From SZUA-365 sp034002405 (lineage in GTDB: Bacteria > Bacteroidota > Ignavibacteria > SZUA-365): a DNA stretch of 64,000 nucleotides. The notes beneath the pieces were generated by a model, which was not told where the DNA came from, did no database searches, and worked only from the letters and a program-made list of their open reading frames with translations. The position numbers were made by a program, and so were the translations under genes. Numbering within the stretch: the first letter of the stretch is position 1; every line of letters begins with the position of its first letter. This document shows, piece after piece, positions 17,435 through 27,648 of the stretch. The DNA is taken from the NCBI GenBank assembly GCA_034002405.1, contig JAVFAS010000005.1, positions 1 through 64,000 of the forward strand, written 5' to 3'.

Positions 17435-20059
17435 ATGAATACGATGTCGTCCGGCACCGTCGCGGTCTTCCGACGGATTCTTTTCCTCCTCCCGCTCATG
17501 CTGCTTTGCGTCTCCTCGACGCTCGCACAGGATGACACGCGGCGAATTCAGTGTTCGGTGACGGGACCGGATTCCGTGCACTTTGACAAAACGGAATTCA
17601 ACCGATACATCCCCGGCACCTTCCCGATCGAAGTCGAGGTCGTGCATCAGGGCAGTGTCGCCATCGATTCGGTGGTCGCCTTTCCGCGGTCGAATCAGCG
17701 CTTCACGGTCATTCCCCCGGCGAGTATTCTGCTGACGCCGCGTCTCGAACCGGGCGCGTCACAGCGTACCACGTTTTCATTGCGGGTGAATCCGCGGGAT
17801 GAAAGCGGCTACGACACCGTGACCGTTGCCATCTCGGGGAAGGAGGGCGCACGAACGGAATGTCAATGCATCATCTGGGTGGAAAAAGAATACCGCCCGA
17901 TGAACGAGGTCATCTGCCCTGGCAGCGGCAGCATCCCGATCGTCTTTGTCGATACCCTGAACAGGTATGTGCCAACACCGATCCGCATCCCCGTGTCGGT
18001 GATCAATCATGGTGACGCGCCGTCAAAGGACACGCGACTCTTTTATGTGGCAACCCCCGAGGTCTCACCGGTCTTGGGCCAGCAGCTGATTCTCGATCTC
18101 GGGACCATCGCGCCGGGTGCGCGTGTCGATCGCGTGTTCGAACTCGAGGCCATCCCACGCGACGATGACATTACCGTTTCGCTTCCGTTCAAAGCGCAGG
18201 GGAGGGGAGGCCTCGGCGACCGTCTCATCGATACACTGTGCGCGTTTGATCTCTCGATTCCGCCCGTGCGCGAAGTCCTGTTCGAACTCCAATGCGAAAG
18301 TGATCCTCACATCCGCTTCGAGGACGGTCACTATATCCCGAATCCGTTTGCGTGGAACGTCCGCATTCGCAATACCGGAAGCAGCCGTGCGAAGAACGTC
18401 CGCGCGGTCATCTCCCTTCCCGTCGCGTATGTGCTCGAGGGCGGCAGCAATGAGCTCTTCATCGGTGACATGGCCGCGGGAGAGGAGCGACAGGTTTCGT
18501 GGACGGTGCGCGCACGCGCGGTATTGGCGGAAGACACCAGCGAGATCTGCGTCCGCGCCTTCGACGAGTTCAACCGGATGGCGACGTGCTGTGACAGTCT
18601 GATTCTGCCCGCCATGCGGAATCCCGAACTCGAAGCGACCTGCCTGGTCTTGCCCGACAGCATTCATGTCGATTCACAGACAGGACTGTACCGGCCGGCC
18701 GAGTTCACGCTCACCGCGGATCTTCGCAACATCGGCACGGATGTCGCGGACTCCCTCCAGGCGGAAATCATTATCGCGGATCCTGATATCCGATTCATTG
18801 ATCCGCCCGGCGCGCGCCAGGATGTGACGGCCCAGCTTTCCCCCGGCGGTGTCGCGCAGGTGCAGTGGCGTCTCGCGCCACTCGCGGTTTCCGTACCGCG
18901 CGACCTTGCGATACGCGTCCGTTTCACCTCGCGCAACAGCGAAACGGTTTTCACGACCTGCCCGGTCCACATTGCCGCTTCTCTCGCACCGGCCCTGGAT
19001 TGCGAGGCATCAACCATCCCCGACGACACGCTGCATTTCAATACCGCCACGCTCGAGCATGATGCGCTGCTGTTCACCGCGACGCTGACCAATCGCGGCA
19101 GCATCGCCGCACGCGATCTGCAGGCAACCGTCCTGCTTCCGCCTGCCATCGGTATCCCGGCGGAGGAAGCCGCCGTGAAGTATCTCGGCTCTCCCCTCGG
19201 TGTGGATTCCACCTGGCGCGTGACCTGGCGCCTCCAACCCGTAAAGAAGCGGGAGGGATCACTCGATACGATTCGGGTGGAATTCCGGTCGGGGGTGCAT
19301 TCGGCCTACTGCGGGGACTGGATTTTCGTCATCGGGATTCCCCCGGTCACGGTGTTCACCATCCCACGAAACATTGTCGAGCGGTACAACCGCGAGTTCA
19401 CGGTCCCGATTCTGATCGACGAATCCGAGAACAAGGACATTTCGGAAATCGCGCTCACTGTCGAATATGACGAACGACACATCGAATTCCTTGCCTGGGA
19501 GACGAGCGAGACGTTGCTCGGGCAGGGGTGGACGCTCGACACGGGCGGGGAGGAAGGACGGGTGTTTTTCCTCGCGCGCAATGACACGGCACGCCTGCAG
19601 GGCATTGGCGAACTCATCCGCATGCGCTATCGTGTTCGTTTCGGAGATGGAGATGATATACTCCGATATGCCTCCTCGCCGCTCGAATTCGACTCGCTCG
19701 CAAGCAGCGTGAACCGGGGAAGCATCCTTGCCCGGTTCTACAACGGTGATGTGATTGTCAGTGGTGACTGCCTGTATCCTCTGGCCGCGACGCGGAAGTA
19801 TATCGTGCTGAAAAACGCCCCGAATCCCTTCAATCCCTCCACGCACCTGCGGCTCGCTCTGCCGTTGCGCGCACATGTTTCCCTTTCCGTGTTCGACATG
19901 CTCGGACGAGAGATTACCTCGCTGCACGACGGCATGTTGTACGCGGGAGATCACGAATTCTCCTTTGACGGAAGCGGTCTGACCAGCGGGAGCTATCTCG
20001 CGATGCTCCGGATCGATGGGACACCCGTGGCCCTTCGTCGAATGATGCTGCTTCGTTAA
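17435..20059 (+). CDS. large secreted Ig-repeat protein with C-terminal sorting domain, paralogue of the upstream gene
   Basis: ATG 17435 lies four bases after the previous stop and begins an 874-residue product. A signal peptide ends at S-T-L-A-Q. It shares the repeat style of its neighbour (Y-I-P-N-P-F, D-S-Q-T-G, L-R-N-I-G, W-R-L), the cohesin-like segment (V-P-I-L-I-D-E-S, then L-T-V-E-Y-D) and the N-P-F-N-P sorting domain. It lacks the VWA domain. The two genes look like a tandem duplication followed by loss or gain of the VWA module. They are almost certainly cotranscribed, and the products may share a surface complex. The frame runs open far into the upstream gene, but that part is a shadow. 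Confidence 0.85.
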   Translation: MNTMSSGTVAVFRRILFLLPLMLLCVSSTLAQDDTRRIQCSVTGPDSVHFDKTEFNRYIPGTFPIEVEVVHQGSVAIDSVVAFPRSNQRFTVIPPASILLTPRLEPGASQRTTFSLRVNPRDESGYDTVTVAISGKEGARTECQCIIWVEKEYRPMNEVICPGSGSIPIVFVDTLNRYVPTPIRIPVSVINHGDAPSKDTRLFYVATPEVSPVLGQQLILDLGTIAPGARVDRVFELEAIPRDDDITVSLPFKAQGRGGLGDRLIDTLCAFDLSIPPVREVLFELQCESDPHIRFEDGHYIPNPFAWNVRIRNTGSSRAKNVRAVISLPVAYVLEGGSNELFIGDMAAGEERQVSWTVRARAVLAEDTSEICVRAFDEFNRMATCCDSLILPAMRNPELEATCLVLPDSIHVDSQTGLYRPAEFTLTADLRNIGTDVADSLQAEIIIADPDIRFIDPPGARQDVTAQLSPGGVAQVQWRLAPLAVSVPRDLAIRVRFTSRNSETVFTTCPVHIAASLAPALDCEASTIPDDTLHFNTATLEHDALLFTATLTNRGSIAARDLQATVLLPPAIGIPAEEAAVKYLGSPLGVDSTWRVTWRLQPVKKREGSLDTIRVEFRSGVHSAYCGDWIFVIGIPPVTVFTIPRNIVERYNREFTVPILIDESENKDISEIALTVEYDERHIEFLAWETSETLLGQGWTLDTGGEEGRVFFLARNDTARLQGIGELIRMRYRVRFGDGDDILRYASSPLEFDSLASSVNRGSILARFYNGDVIVSGDCLYPLAATRKYIVLKNAPNPFNPSTHLRLALPLRAHVSLSVFDMLGREITSLHDGMLYAGDHEFSFDGSGLTSGSYLAMLRIDGTPVALRRMMLLR

Positions 20060-20071
20060 CCGGACACGACA

Positions 20072-20788
20072 ATGCCATTCCGACTTTTCTGCATATTCCC
20101 GCATCCCGACGACGAGAGTTTTCTCATGGGCGGTACCATCGCCACCCTGACCGCCGCGGGACACGAGGTCTCCCTTTACACACTCACGCGAGGGGAGAAC
20201 AGCCGGAACGGTCGCATCCTGGGCCTGGATCCGATCGAAGTCGGTCGACGACGCGCGCACGAAGTCGAGGAGGCGTCGCGCATCCTTGGCATTCGTCGGT
20301 TGATGCTGGCGGATTATCCTGATGGCGGATTACGGGACATGGATCCGCGCATTCTCGAGCGCGATATCGCGCAAAAAATCCGGGAGCTGCGGCCACATGT
20401 GCTTTGCACGTTTGACGTGCAGGGCAGCTCGGTTCACCCCGATCATATTACCCTGCATCATGTCGTCAAGCGTCTGTTTGTCGCGTTGCGTGAAGAAATC
20501 GACGCACTGCAACGATTGTGTTCCTGCGTCCTCCCAAACGACCGGATCGCGCACTGGCCACGCAAGGTTTTCGGTGTGCCGCGCCACCGCATCAATGCGG
20601 TCATCGACGTCCGTGCGGCACGCTCCATCGAGGAACAGGCACTGCGTGCACACCAAACCGTCACGCGCGACGTGGCGGAACATAACTATGATAACTGGAT
20701 GCTCTGGGACGAAGAATATTTCAGCTTCTTCCAGGAGCTTCACGACCCCCCGGTCCCGGATCTCTTCGACGGAGTCCGACCTGTCTGA
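20072..20788 (+). CDS. PIG-L/LmbE-family N-acetyl-sugar deacetylase
   Basis: This 238-residue zinc hydrolase has the family motif H-P-D-D-E near residue 11, the T-R-G-E sequence after the second strand, and the metal-binding H-P-D-H in the middle. Known relatives remove acetyl groups from GlcNAc conjugates, as in mycothiol, bacillithiol or GPI-anchor synthesis. The N-terminal C-I-F-P-H-P-D-D-E with M-G-G-T resembles the general LmbE group more than BshB1. It follows the sorting-domain genes by 12 bases, which could mean a role in modifying surface glycans, but this is inference from position only. Confidence 0.85.
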   Translation: MPFRLFCIFPHPDDESFLMGGTIATLTAAGHEVSLYTLTRGENSRNGRILGLDPIEVGRRRAHEVEEASRILGIRRLMLADYPDGGLRDMDPRILERDIAQKIRELRPHVLCTFDVQGSSVHPDHITLHHVVKRLFVALREEIDALQRLCSCVLPNDRIAHWPRKVFGVPRHRINAVIDVRAARSIEEQALRAHQTVTRDVAEHNYDNWMLWDEEYFSFFQELHDPPVPDLFDGVRPV

Positions 20789-20863
20789 CCCGTACCTCAT
20801 CCCGCTTCGTGCAATCCGTTCCGCCCACCCGTGCTCGATGCGGTTTCCCCATCGTTCGATCAC

Positions 20864-23800
20864 TCAATTTTGTGCGAACCTCGCGATCGCTTCCGTGCCG
20901 AAATCCACCGCAACGAGCTTCGAGATCCCTTCCTCTTCCATCGTTACCCCGTAGAGCGTGTCGGCCGCGGCCATCGTCCGTTTATTGTGCGTGACGACGA
21001 TGAACTGCGTGTTGTTGGAGAATTCCTGGATGATCTTGATGAAACGATCGATGTTGGCATCATCGAGCGGCGCATCCACTTCGTCGAGAATGCAGAAGGG
21101 ACTGGGCTTCACCAGATAAATCGCGAACAGGAGTGCAATCGCGGTCAGCGTCTTTTCTCCTCCCGACAGCATGTCAATCGAGTGCGGTCGCTTGCCACGT
21201 GGTTTCGCGATGATGTCGATACGAGCCTCGAGCGGATCCTCGTGCTCCTGCAGAATCAGGTCTGCTTCATCGCCTTCATCAAACAGCGACTTGAAAATCT
21301 TGATGAAATTCTCCCGGATCATGCCGAATGTTTCCGAGAACTTCTGTTTCGCGGTTTCGTTGATCTCCCGGATGGTATCGCGCAGTGTCTGTTGCGACTG
21401 GATCAGATCCTGCTGCTGTTCGGTGAGCAGGTCGAGTCGTTCCTTTTCCTCCTTCCATTCCTCGAAGGCGAGGGGATTGACCGGTCCGAGGGCACGAATT
21501 TTCTGCCGCAGGTCATTGATCTCCTCCTTTTCCTGGGCCAGATCAAAGACATCATCCTCCGATTCTTCGACGCGTTCAAGCGTGATTTCGAACTCGTCCC
21601 GCGCACGTTCTTCCAGCGCGCTGATGCGCTGTTTGATCTCCGAAACCTTCAAGTCGATTTCGTGCACGAGATTGATTGTCTGTGACTGCTTCTGCCGGTC
21701 GTCGTGGAGGGTCTTTTCGATATCACGCAATTCGCTGCGTTTGTGTTCGAGCTCCTGTTCGATCGCGGCGAGCGCTTCGCGCGACGTTTCGTGCACCTGC
21801 TCCATTTCACCAAGTTCGAGACGGAGACGTGAAATTACATCGACCAGTCCCTTCGCGGTTTCTTCCGATTCGACGATTTCATGCGCCGCGGTCTCAAGCG
21901 CGCGTTCGGTTTCATGGAGCGAATTGCTCAGGCGGTCGAATTCGTTCCGAAGATTCTGGATGTCCCCACGTTTCTGAACCACACGGACATTCGCGGCGTT
22001 GAGCGCCTCGTTGCTCTGGTTGTATGCGCGTTCGCGTTCGGCAAGGACCTCGTTTTCGTGCTGGACGTCGGATTCCACCTGTGTCTGCTGCACGCGCAGT
22101 TCTTCGCGCCGCGGTTCCAGATCGCGCCGGCGCCCCGCGATTTCCTCGTCTTCGCCGTCGAGCCGCAACCGTTCCTCGGCATTTTTCTGCAGGACGCGTT
22201 CGAATTTCTCGATTTCGAACATCATCTGGGCGATGCGGCGCTCATGCGCGGAGAGATCCTGCTGTGTCTGTTTCATTTTCTCGGCATACGCCCGCAGGTC
22301 GATGCCGCCGTACTCGAGATTCCGGTCCTCGAGCAGTTCCTGATTCTCGAGCAACTGTGTTTTGAGGCGCTCGACATCCTTGGTCAGACTGGCAATCTGA
22401 TCCTTCTTGCCGATCATGCTACCTTCTTCCTGGCCATGGCTGCCCCCTCGCACCATGCCGTTGCTGTCGAAGATATCGCCGTCGATGGTAACGCAGCGAA
22501 GATCGGGATATTCACGCATGCAGCCGTGCGCGACTTCCGCGTCACGAACGATCAAGACACGGCGCAGCAGCATGTTGAACAGCGCGGCGTACTGTGTGTC
22601 AAAGCGCACGAGATCCACCGCCCAGCCGATGATGCCGTCACCCGCGATGGGAAACGTGGTAGACGTGGTTTCTGGCACGCGCGAGAGCACGGCGAATGTT
22701 GCCTTGCCTTTTCGATGCTCTTTCAGATTCTGCAAACCGCTGACTGCTTCGCGCACATCATTGACGAGGATATAATGCGCGGCATCACCGAGCACGGCTT
22801 CGACCGCGACACGGAGTTCCTCGCGGGTGTTGACGGCATCGGCAATCGTTCCGTACCGCGACGCGGACCAGTCACGGTTGCGCAGCAGGTGTTGCACGCT
22901 TTCATTGTATCCCTCGAGGCGATCGACGAGTCCATTGATGAAATCGATACGCGTCATCTTCTCGCCGATCATCCCCTGGATCTCGAACGCGCGATTCTGC
23001 AGCTGGTCGATTTCATTGCGCAGCGACTGCTTGTGCTCTTCCATCGCATGAAACTCGCGTTCCGCCGCGAGAACGGTATCCGAAAGCGCCGCCTGACCGG
23101 CGTCCTGCTCCGACATTCGTCCGCGCAGCGCGGACAGATTCTCACTGGCGTCCGCGTCCTCGTCCGCAAGGCGGGTGCGCAGGCCGTCGATGGCTTCGTG
23201 ACGTGCATCGAGGCGGTCGATTTCCGTATTCAGCTGCGCGATGCTCTGCAGAAGTTCAAGTCGACGCTGCTGCCGCCGCTCGGCCTGCAGCTTTTTCTGC
23301 GTCACTTCTTCCTCGATCGCGTGATGGGTTTCACGCAGGGCCGTGCTCTCCGCTTCCAACGACGAAAGCTCGCCCACCCAACTCTCCAACTCTTGCGTGA
23401 GCGTCCGCTTCCGCGACTCTATTTCGGTGATACGGACTTCATAGTTCTGTTTATCCTCTTTAAGCCGCGCGGCGCGTTGCACGAGAGCCCGCTCGCGCTC
23501 TTCGTTCACGAGCAGGCGCTGCCGTGTCTCATTGATGCGCGCGACGAGTCCGGAATATTCCTGGCGCCGCTCGTCGAGCCGATGCTCGATATCATGTTCC
23601 TCGCTGCGATGCGCATCGAGCAGTGCCTCCTCCTCGTCCATGCGCGCGGCCATGCTTTCCCGGTCCTCGATCGAAGTGGCGAGCCGTTCCTCGAGCGGAG
23701 CGAGCCGACGGAAGAGATTGTTGTAGTCACGCTGCAGCACATCGACTTCGAGCACGCGCAGTCGTTCCATGTACTCGTTGTAGCGTTCGGCTTTCTTCGC

Positions 23801-24424
23801 CTGTCGATTGAGCGAGTTGACGGTTTTACTGACCTCGGCGATGATATCTTCGACGCGCAGCAGATCGCCATCCACATCCGTCAGTTTTCGCAGCGCTTCC
23901 TTGCGCCGCGCCTTGTACTTGGTGACCCCGGCCGCTTCCTCGAACAGCCGGCGACGTTCTTCCATCTTGTCGCTGAGAATGGTCTCGATCATCTTCAGCT
24001 CGATCACCGAGTAGGCATTCGCGCCCATTCCGGTATCCATGAAGAGATTGAGAATATCCTTCAGTCGGCACACCGTCCGGTTGAGCAGATATTCGCTTTC
24101 ACCCGAACGGTACACCCGCCGTGTGATGGTGAGTTCGTTGAATTCGAGCGGGAGGATGCCGCGGTTGTTCTCGATCGTCAGCGAGACCTCGGCCATCCCG
24201 ATCGGCTTGCGCACCTTCGTCCCGTTGAAAATCACATCTTCCATCTTGTCGCTGCGCAGTGTCGAATAGCGCTGCTCCCCGAGCGCCCAGCGCAGGGCAT
24301 CGACGATATTCGTCTTCCCGCAGCCGTTGGGACCGACGATGGCGGTGACGCCGTTATTGAGAACGACGTTCGTTTTATTGGCGAACGACTTGAAGCCGAA
24401 GATCTCGAGCTTGCTCAGATACAT
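20864..24424 (-). CDS. smc: chromosome segregation protein SMC
   Basis: The 1186-residue product has the full SMC layout. The N-terminal ATPase half carries Walker A G-P-N-G-C-G-K-T-N, followed by a long coiled coil. A globular hinge lies near residues 500-650, and a second coiled coil follows. The C-terminal half carries the signature L-S-G-G-E-K-T-L and Walker B I-L-D-E-V-D-A-P-L-D-D. SMC with ScpA/ScpB condenses and separates new origins, usually loaded by ParB at parS. Two parS-like sites are present about 3 kb away. It follows the GH2-membrane gene by 21 bases on the same strand. scpA and scpB are not in the window. Confidence 0.98.
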   Translation of the reverse strand: MYLSKLEIFGFKSFANKTNVVLNNGVTAIVGPNGCGKTNIVDALRWALGEQRYSTLRSDKMEDVIFNGTKVRKPIGMAEVSLTIENNRGILPLEFNELTITRRVYRSGESEYLLNRTVCRLKDILNLFMDTGMGANAYSVIELKMIETILSDKMEERRRLFEEAAGVTKYKARRKEALRKLTDVDGDLLRVEDIIAEVSKTVNSLNRQAKKAERYNEYMERLRVLEVDVLQRDYNNLFRRLAPLEERLATSIEDRESMAARMDEEEALLDAHRSEEHDIEHRLDERRQEYSGLVARINETRQRLLVNEERERALVQRAARLKEDKQNYEVRITEIESRKRTLTQELESWVGELSSLEAESTALRETHHAIEEEVTQKKLQAERRQQRRLELLQSIAQLNTEIDRLDARHEAIDGLRTRLADEDADASENLSALRGRMSEQDAGQAALSDTVLAAEREFHAMEEHKQSLRNEIDQLQNRAFEIQGMIGEKMTRIDFINGLVDRLEGYNESVQHLLRNRDWSASRYGTIADAVNTREELRVAVEAVLGDAAHYILVNDVREAVSGLQNLKEHRKGKATFAVLSRVPETTSTTFPIAGDGIIGWAVDLVRFDTQYAALFNMLLRRVLIVRDAEVAHGCMREYPDLRCVTIDGDIFDSNGMVRGGSHGQEEGSMIGKKDQIASLTKDVERLKTQLLENQELLEDRNLEYGGIDLRAYAEKMKQTQQDLSAHERRIAQMMFEIEKFERVLQKNAEERLRLDGEDEEIAGRRRDLEPRREELRVQQTQVESDVQHENEVLAERERAYNQSNEALNAANVRVVQKRGDIQNLRNEFDRLSNSLHETERALETAAHEIVESEETAKGLVDVISRLRLELGEMEQVHETSREALAAIEQELEHKRSELRDIEKTLHDDRQKQSQTINLVHEIDLKVSEIKQRISALEERARDEFEITLERVEESEDDVFDLAQEKEEINDLRQKIRALGPVNPLAFEEWKEEKERLDLLTEQQQDLIQSQQTLRDTIREINETAKQKFSETFGMIRENFIKIFKSLFDEGDEADLILQEHEDPLEARIDIIAKPRGKRPHSIDMLSGGEKTLTAIALLFAIYLVKPSPFCILDEVDAPLDDANIDRFIKIIQEFSNNTQFIVVTHNKRTMAAADTLYGVTMEEEGISKLVAVDFGTEAIARFAQN

Positions 24425-24445
24425 AAACGATTATTCTATCCTTTT

Positions 24446-27094
24446 CTATGATATGGTGGCACTGCCTGTTGACCACCAGATCGCGGCGAAATACTTCAGG
24501 TAGGCGAAAATGCTGTATTCCCCATTCAACGAGACCAGCCACCAGGCGAGGCCCGCACCGAGCAGCACGTAGCCGCCGATATAAAAGAACACGGGGCGGA
24601 TGTCGAAGACGATCGCGATGCCCTTCAACACGCGGCTGATGATCCAGATGTGGAAGATCACGTAGACGAGTACGGCCACGACATCCAGCACCGGAACATC
24701 CATCACACGATAGAGCACCATGCCAAGCGGCGCGAGCGTGATCATCGGGAGCACCGACCACATCGAGACGCTGTATGCGTCGAAGAGAAAAACCTTCTTC
24801 CGCGTGACAAATGCGGCGAACCAGATCAACAGCGCCACGATGAGCAGCACGACAAACAACAGCAGTGCTGTCAGCAACGTGTTCGCGAGCGGATTCCACG
24901 CCGCGTAATTCAGCCACTGCTTTAACCATCCGTGATGGACAAACTGCGCGATGACGTGGTCGACCAGAATGTTCATGCGCCAAAAATAGAGAAAGTTGGC
25001 CAGCAGCAACGCGGCCGAGAGCGCACCGATCACTCCGACCATGGACGTCTGGAATATCGACAGCATGCGCTGGTCGCGGACATCGGCGAAGAAATTATAG
25101 GGCCGAAGCAAGGAACGGCTGACATTCTCACGAAATCGCCGGAACAGATTATACACCACGGCAAACACGAGGATGATCAGAATGCCGATCACGACGAAGC
25201 TCACCGGATGGTCCTCTTCGTAGTTTCCGGTCACGAGGACCGGCGCTTTTTCGTTGTTGAAGGAGGCCTTCAACACATCGTACGCGATGCGCTTCTGACG
25301 GTAGCGGTCGACGACACCCGTGGTCGCGGTGTACTCATGCACGCGATCCACCGCCATGATCGGCCGCGATACGGCCCAGTCGGAAAACGAATGCACGACA
25401 ATGCCCGCATACCCGAGATCGCGCGACTCCTTGAACATCTGAAGGAAGAATTGTCCCTGCGCATCGATCGATCGCGTGTCACTGTATCCGTGATAATTCC
25501 CGATCTGCACGGGATACATCAGCGAACTGATAAACACCGGATACGCACGTTCCGTCTCCGCGTGCCGGCGCAGCAGCTCCGTCACACGCTGCGTCGATTC
25601 CGGACTCACATCCATGCCGATCATGTCGAGACCCTCGGGCAGGGAGCGGGGGAGTATCGACTGGAACGATGCATATAACACGGGCATCTCACGCTCGCGA
25701 AACACGGAGCGAACTTCCTTGATGTACGAAGCCAGAAGCGGACCGCCCGTCTGCAACCCCTGCGCCACACCGATCGCGACGAGCGACGGATGCATCTGGT
25801 CACGCGAGGATATCTCCCGGCACGTGTTCCGCGCGCTGACGCGGATTCCATCCTTCGAAAGCAGGGCGTCCGGTACATTGCGCAACGGAAGATCGACAAA
25901 GAGCATGATCCCGTACCGATCGCACAACGAAATGAAATAGGGGTGTACCGAGCCGTAGACGAGACGGAGGGAATTCACGCCGAGATTTTTCATGAGCAGA
26001 ACATCCCGCTCCATTTCGTCAAGCGAAAGACTTCGGCCGTGACGTGGAGAGTCTTCCACATACGTCAACGCCTTGACAAACACCGAGGCGCCATTCACCG
26101 TCAGTCCATTGCCGCTCAGGCGAATATCCCGAAAGCCAATCTGCTGCATCGATTCATCGAGCACCACCCCACCTCGGGTCGTGCGCTGGCGCAGCATATA
26201 AATGTTGGGAGCATCGGGCGACCAGAGACGAACGGAGGGAACGGTCACCGTCATCTCCACTTCCCGGAGACGGTCCGACTCCACCACCACGCGACTGGCC
26301 TCGCTACTGGCAACAACCATCCCGTTCAAGGGATCAATGACATCGAAGGAATGCAGCACCACGCTTTTTCCGAATCCTGCCGCGAGCGAAGCGGTATCAC
26401 CGGGCAGCCGCGAGATCTCGCCGGAATTCAACAGCACACGATAATGCAGCGTCGCCGGACGACCTTCCCCCGCGATCTCGGTGGAGACATACGTTTCCTG
26501 CGCCCATACACCGCGGTGGGCCACGATGCCGATGTCATGCACGATTCCGCCATAATTCATGCGTTCCCACAGCTGCTCATACAGCGGCACCGTTTCATGC
26601 GTGCTGAGTTTGTTGTGCACATGCATCTCGATCGTGTTCGAGCCCGCACGCAGAATGCCCGGTGAAATCTTGAAGGAGAACGGCGTCAGGCCGGCATGTT
26701 TTCCGATAAACTGACCGTTAATACTTATTTCGCAGTAATATGAGACACTCTGAGCACTCAGCTGGAACACCGACGAGCCCAGCAGTGCGCGCGGCACGGT
26801 GAAACCGCGCCGGAACACGACGTTGTGGATTCCACGGTACGAAGAGGGCACCTGCACCGAACGCCACGTCGCATCATCGTCCGCCCGGTAGCGCCAGCTC
26901 CCGTTGAGATCGATAATGGATTTGTATTCCGACGGTGCGAGCAGACCGAGACTCAAGTCCTTCGGAAGCGCGCGACGCTGCTCGAAGAATCGCGGCTGCG
27001 CGGATACAGTGGACGCCAGAAGCACCGCGGCAATCAGGAGCGGCCACGGCAGGGGTGCGATCAGATAAGAGAGAGCGAAGGTACGTCGCGACAT
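24446..27094 (-). CDS. degenerate glycoside hydrolase family 2 protein fused to a C-terminal membrane domain
   Basis: ATG 27094 begins an 882-residue product with a signal peptide ending near S-A-Q-P. The exported part has GH2 architecture: a jelly-roll sugar-binding domain (L-N-G-S-W-R-Y, then V-P-S-S-Y), an Ig-like domain ending in L-W-S-P-D-A-P-N-I-Y, and a TIM barrel from about 330 to 610. Where GH2 enzymes have H-P-S-x5-G-N-E, this protein has H435-P-S and then A-Q445-G446, so the acid/base glutamate is missing. The nucleophile strand reads P-V-F-I-S-S-L, also without glutamate. After residue 630 come about six transmembrane helices, loosely like Yip1-type domains. It is probably a sugar-binding or structural membrane protein rather than an enzyme. 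Confidence 0.75.
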   Translation of the reverse strand: MSRRTFALSYLIAPLPWPLLIAAVLLASTVSAQPRFFEQRRALPKDLSLGLLAPSEYKSIIDLNGSWRYRADDDATWRSVQVPSSYRGIHNVVFRRGFTVPRALLGSSVFQLSAQSVSYYCEISINGQFIGKHAGLTPFSFKISPGILRAGSNTIEMHVHNKLSTHETVPLYEQLWERMNYGGIVHDIGIVAHRGVWAQETYVSTEIAGEGRPATLHYRVLLNSGEISRLPGDTASLAAGFGKSVVLHSFDVIDPLNGMVVASSEASRVVVESDRLREVEMTVTVPSVRLWSPDAPNIYMLRQRTTRGGVVLDESMQQIGFRDIRLSGNGLTVNGASVFVKALTYVEDSPRHGRSLSLDEMERDVLLMKNLGVNSLRLVYGSVHPYFISLCDRYGIMLFVDLPLRNVPDALLSKDGIRVSARNTCREISSRDQMHPSLVAIGVAQGLQTGGPLLASYIKEVRSVFREREMPVLYASFQSILPRSLPEGLDMIGMDVSPESTQRVTELLRRHAETERAYPVFISSLMYPVQIGNYHGYSDTRSIDAQGQFFLQMFKESRDLGYAGIVVHSFSDWAVSRPIMAVDRVHEYTATTGVVDRYRQKRIAYDVLKASFNNEKAPVLVTGNYEEDHPVSFVVIGILIILVFAVVYNLFRRFRENVSRSLLRPYNFFADVRDQRMLSIFQTSMVGVIGALSAALLLANFLYFWRMNILVDHVIAQFVHHGWLKQWLNYAAWNPLANTLLTALLLFVVLLIVALLIWFAAFVTRKKVFLFDAYSVSMWSVLPMITLAPLGMVLYRVMDVPVLDVVAVLVYVIFHIWIISRVLKGIAIVFDIRPVFFYIGGYVLLGAGLAWWLVSLNGEYSIFAYLKYFAAIWWSTGSATIS

Positions 27095-27605
27095 GAATGT
27101 CACCAGACAGTTTTGCATGAACAGAAATGTACGAAACCTCGTCCTTTCTGCAAAGCAAACATTCCACCCGTAATCGCGCGTGCGCCGAACACACCCCGCA
27201 TCATCACACCCCCACCGCACGCATTTTTGTGGTCCCATGCGATCGAATTCATATAAGTAAAATAAAAATAACAACTTAGATGCGTTTCGGCGACACGGCT
27301 CGTCAGCACGCACCCGCGACCCATCCATAAACGCCATTAAAGGATGAACATTTCCTCTATTCGGCTTCTCCAGGCCTTCGACAGTGAAATACACACCCCT
27401 TTCATGAACATTATCACCCCGTTGATTCTTCCCGGGTCAAACATGGCACGGCGATGCAGGTTCGGCCTTCCGTTGCATCTCTTCGCTCGTCCCTGCCTGA
27501 GTGCTCCGGATCTTTCCGGATCATCAACCCACGACAGAACGGCGTTCGGTCGACAACCACAACACAGTTCCGTCGCATCCCCCTGACGACGATTCCGGAG
27601 CCTGC
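27095..27605. other. gene-free spacer upstream of the GH2-membrane gene
   Basis: About 510 bases separate the GH2-membrane start from the parS/terminator cluster. Several short open frames exist, but none has a ribosome site or a recognisable product. An AT-rich block (27243-27284) stands out in GC-rich DNA and may hold the promoter of the minus-strand gene. I found no TAnnTTTG element there. Confidence 0.4.
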
Positions 27606-27621
27606 CGTTTCACGTGAAACA
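27606..27621. promoter_or_regulatory. parS-like ParB binding site 1
   Basis: CGTTTCACGTGAAACA matches the Bacillus parS consensus TGTTNCACGTGAAACA at 15 of 16 positions and has the conserved CACGTG core. ParB would bind here to recruit SMC and segregate the origin. It lies on the left side of the yidC terminator hairpin. parA and parB are not in the window. Confidence 0.8.
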
Positions 27622-27626
27622 AGAAA

Positions 27627-27645
27627 CCCCCTGGAGTGCAGGGGG
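27627..27645 (-). terminator. terminator hairpin of the yidC operon
   Basis: A perfect seven-base stem (CCCCCTG/CAGGGGG) with a five-base loop lies about 30 bases past the yidC stop. Read on the minus strand it is followed by TTTCTTGTTT. It sits exactly between the two parS-like sites. Confidence 0.7.
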
Positions 27646-27648
27646 CTT

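Noticed and set aside
21881..24451. 856-codon plus-strand frame opposite smc
   Set aside because: SMC is unmistakable on the other strand; the antisense product shows no known motif.
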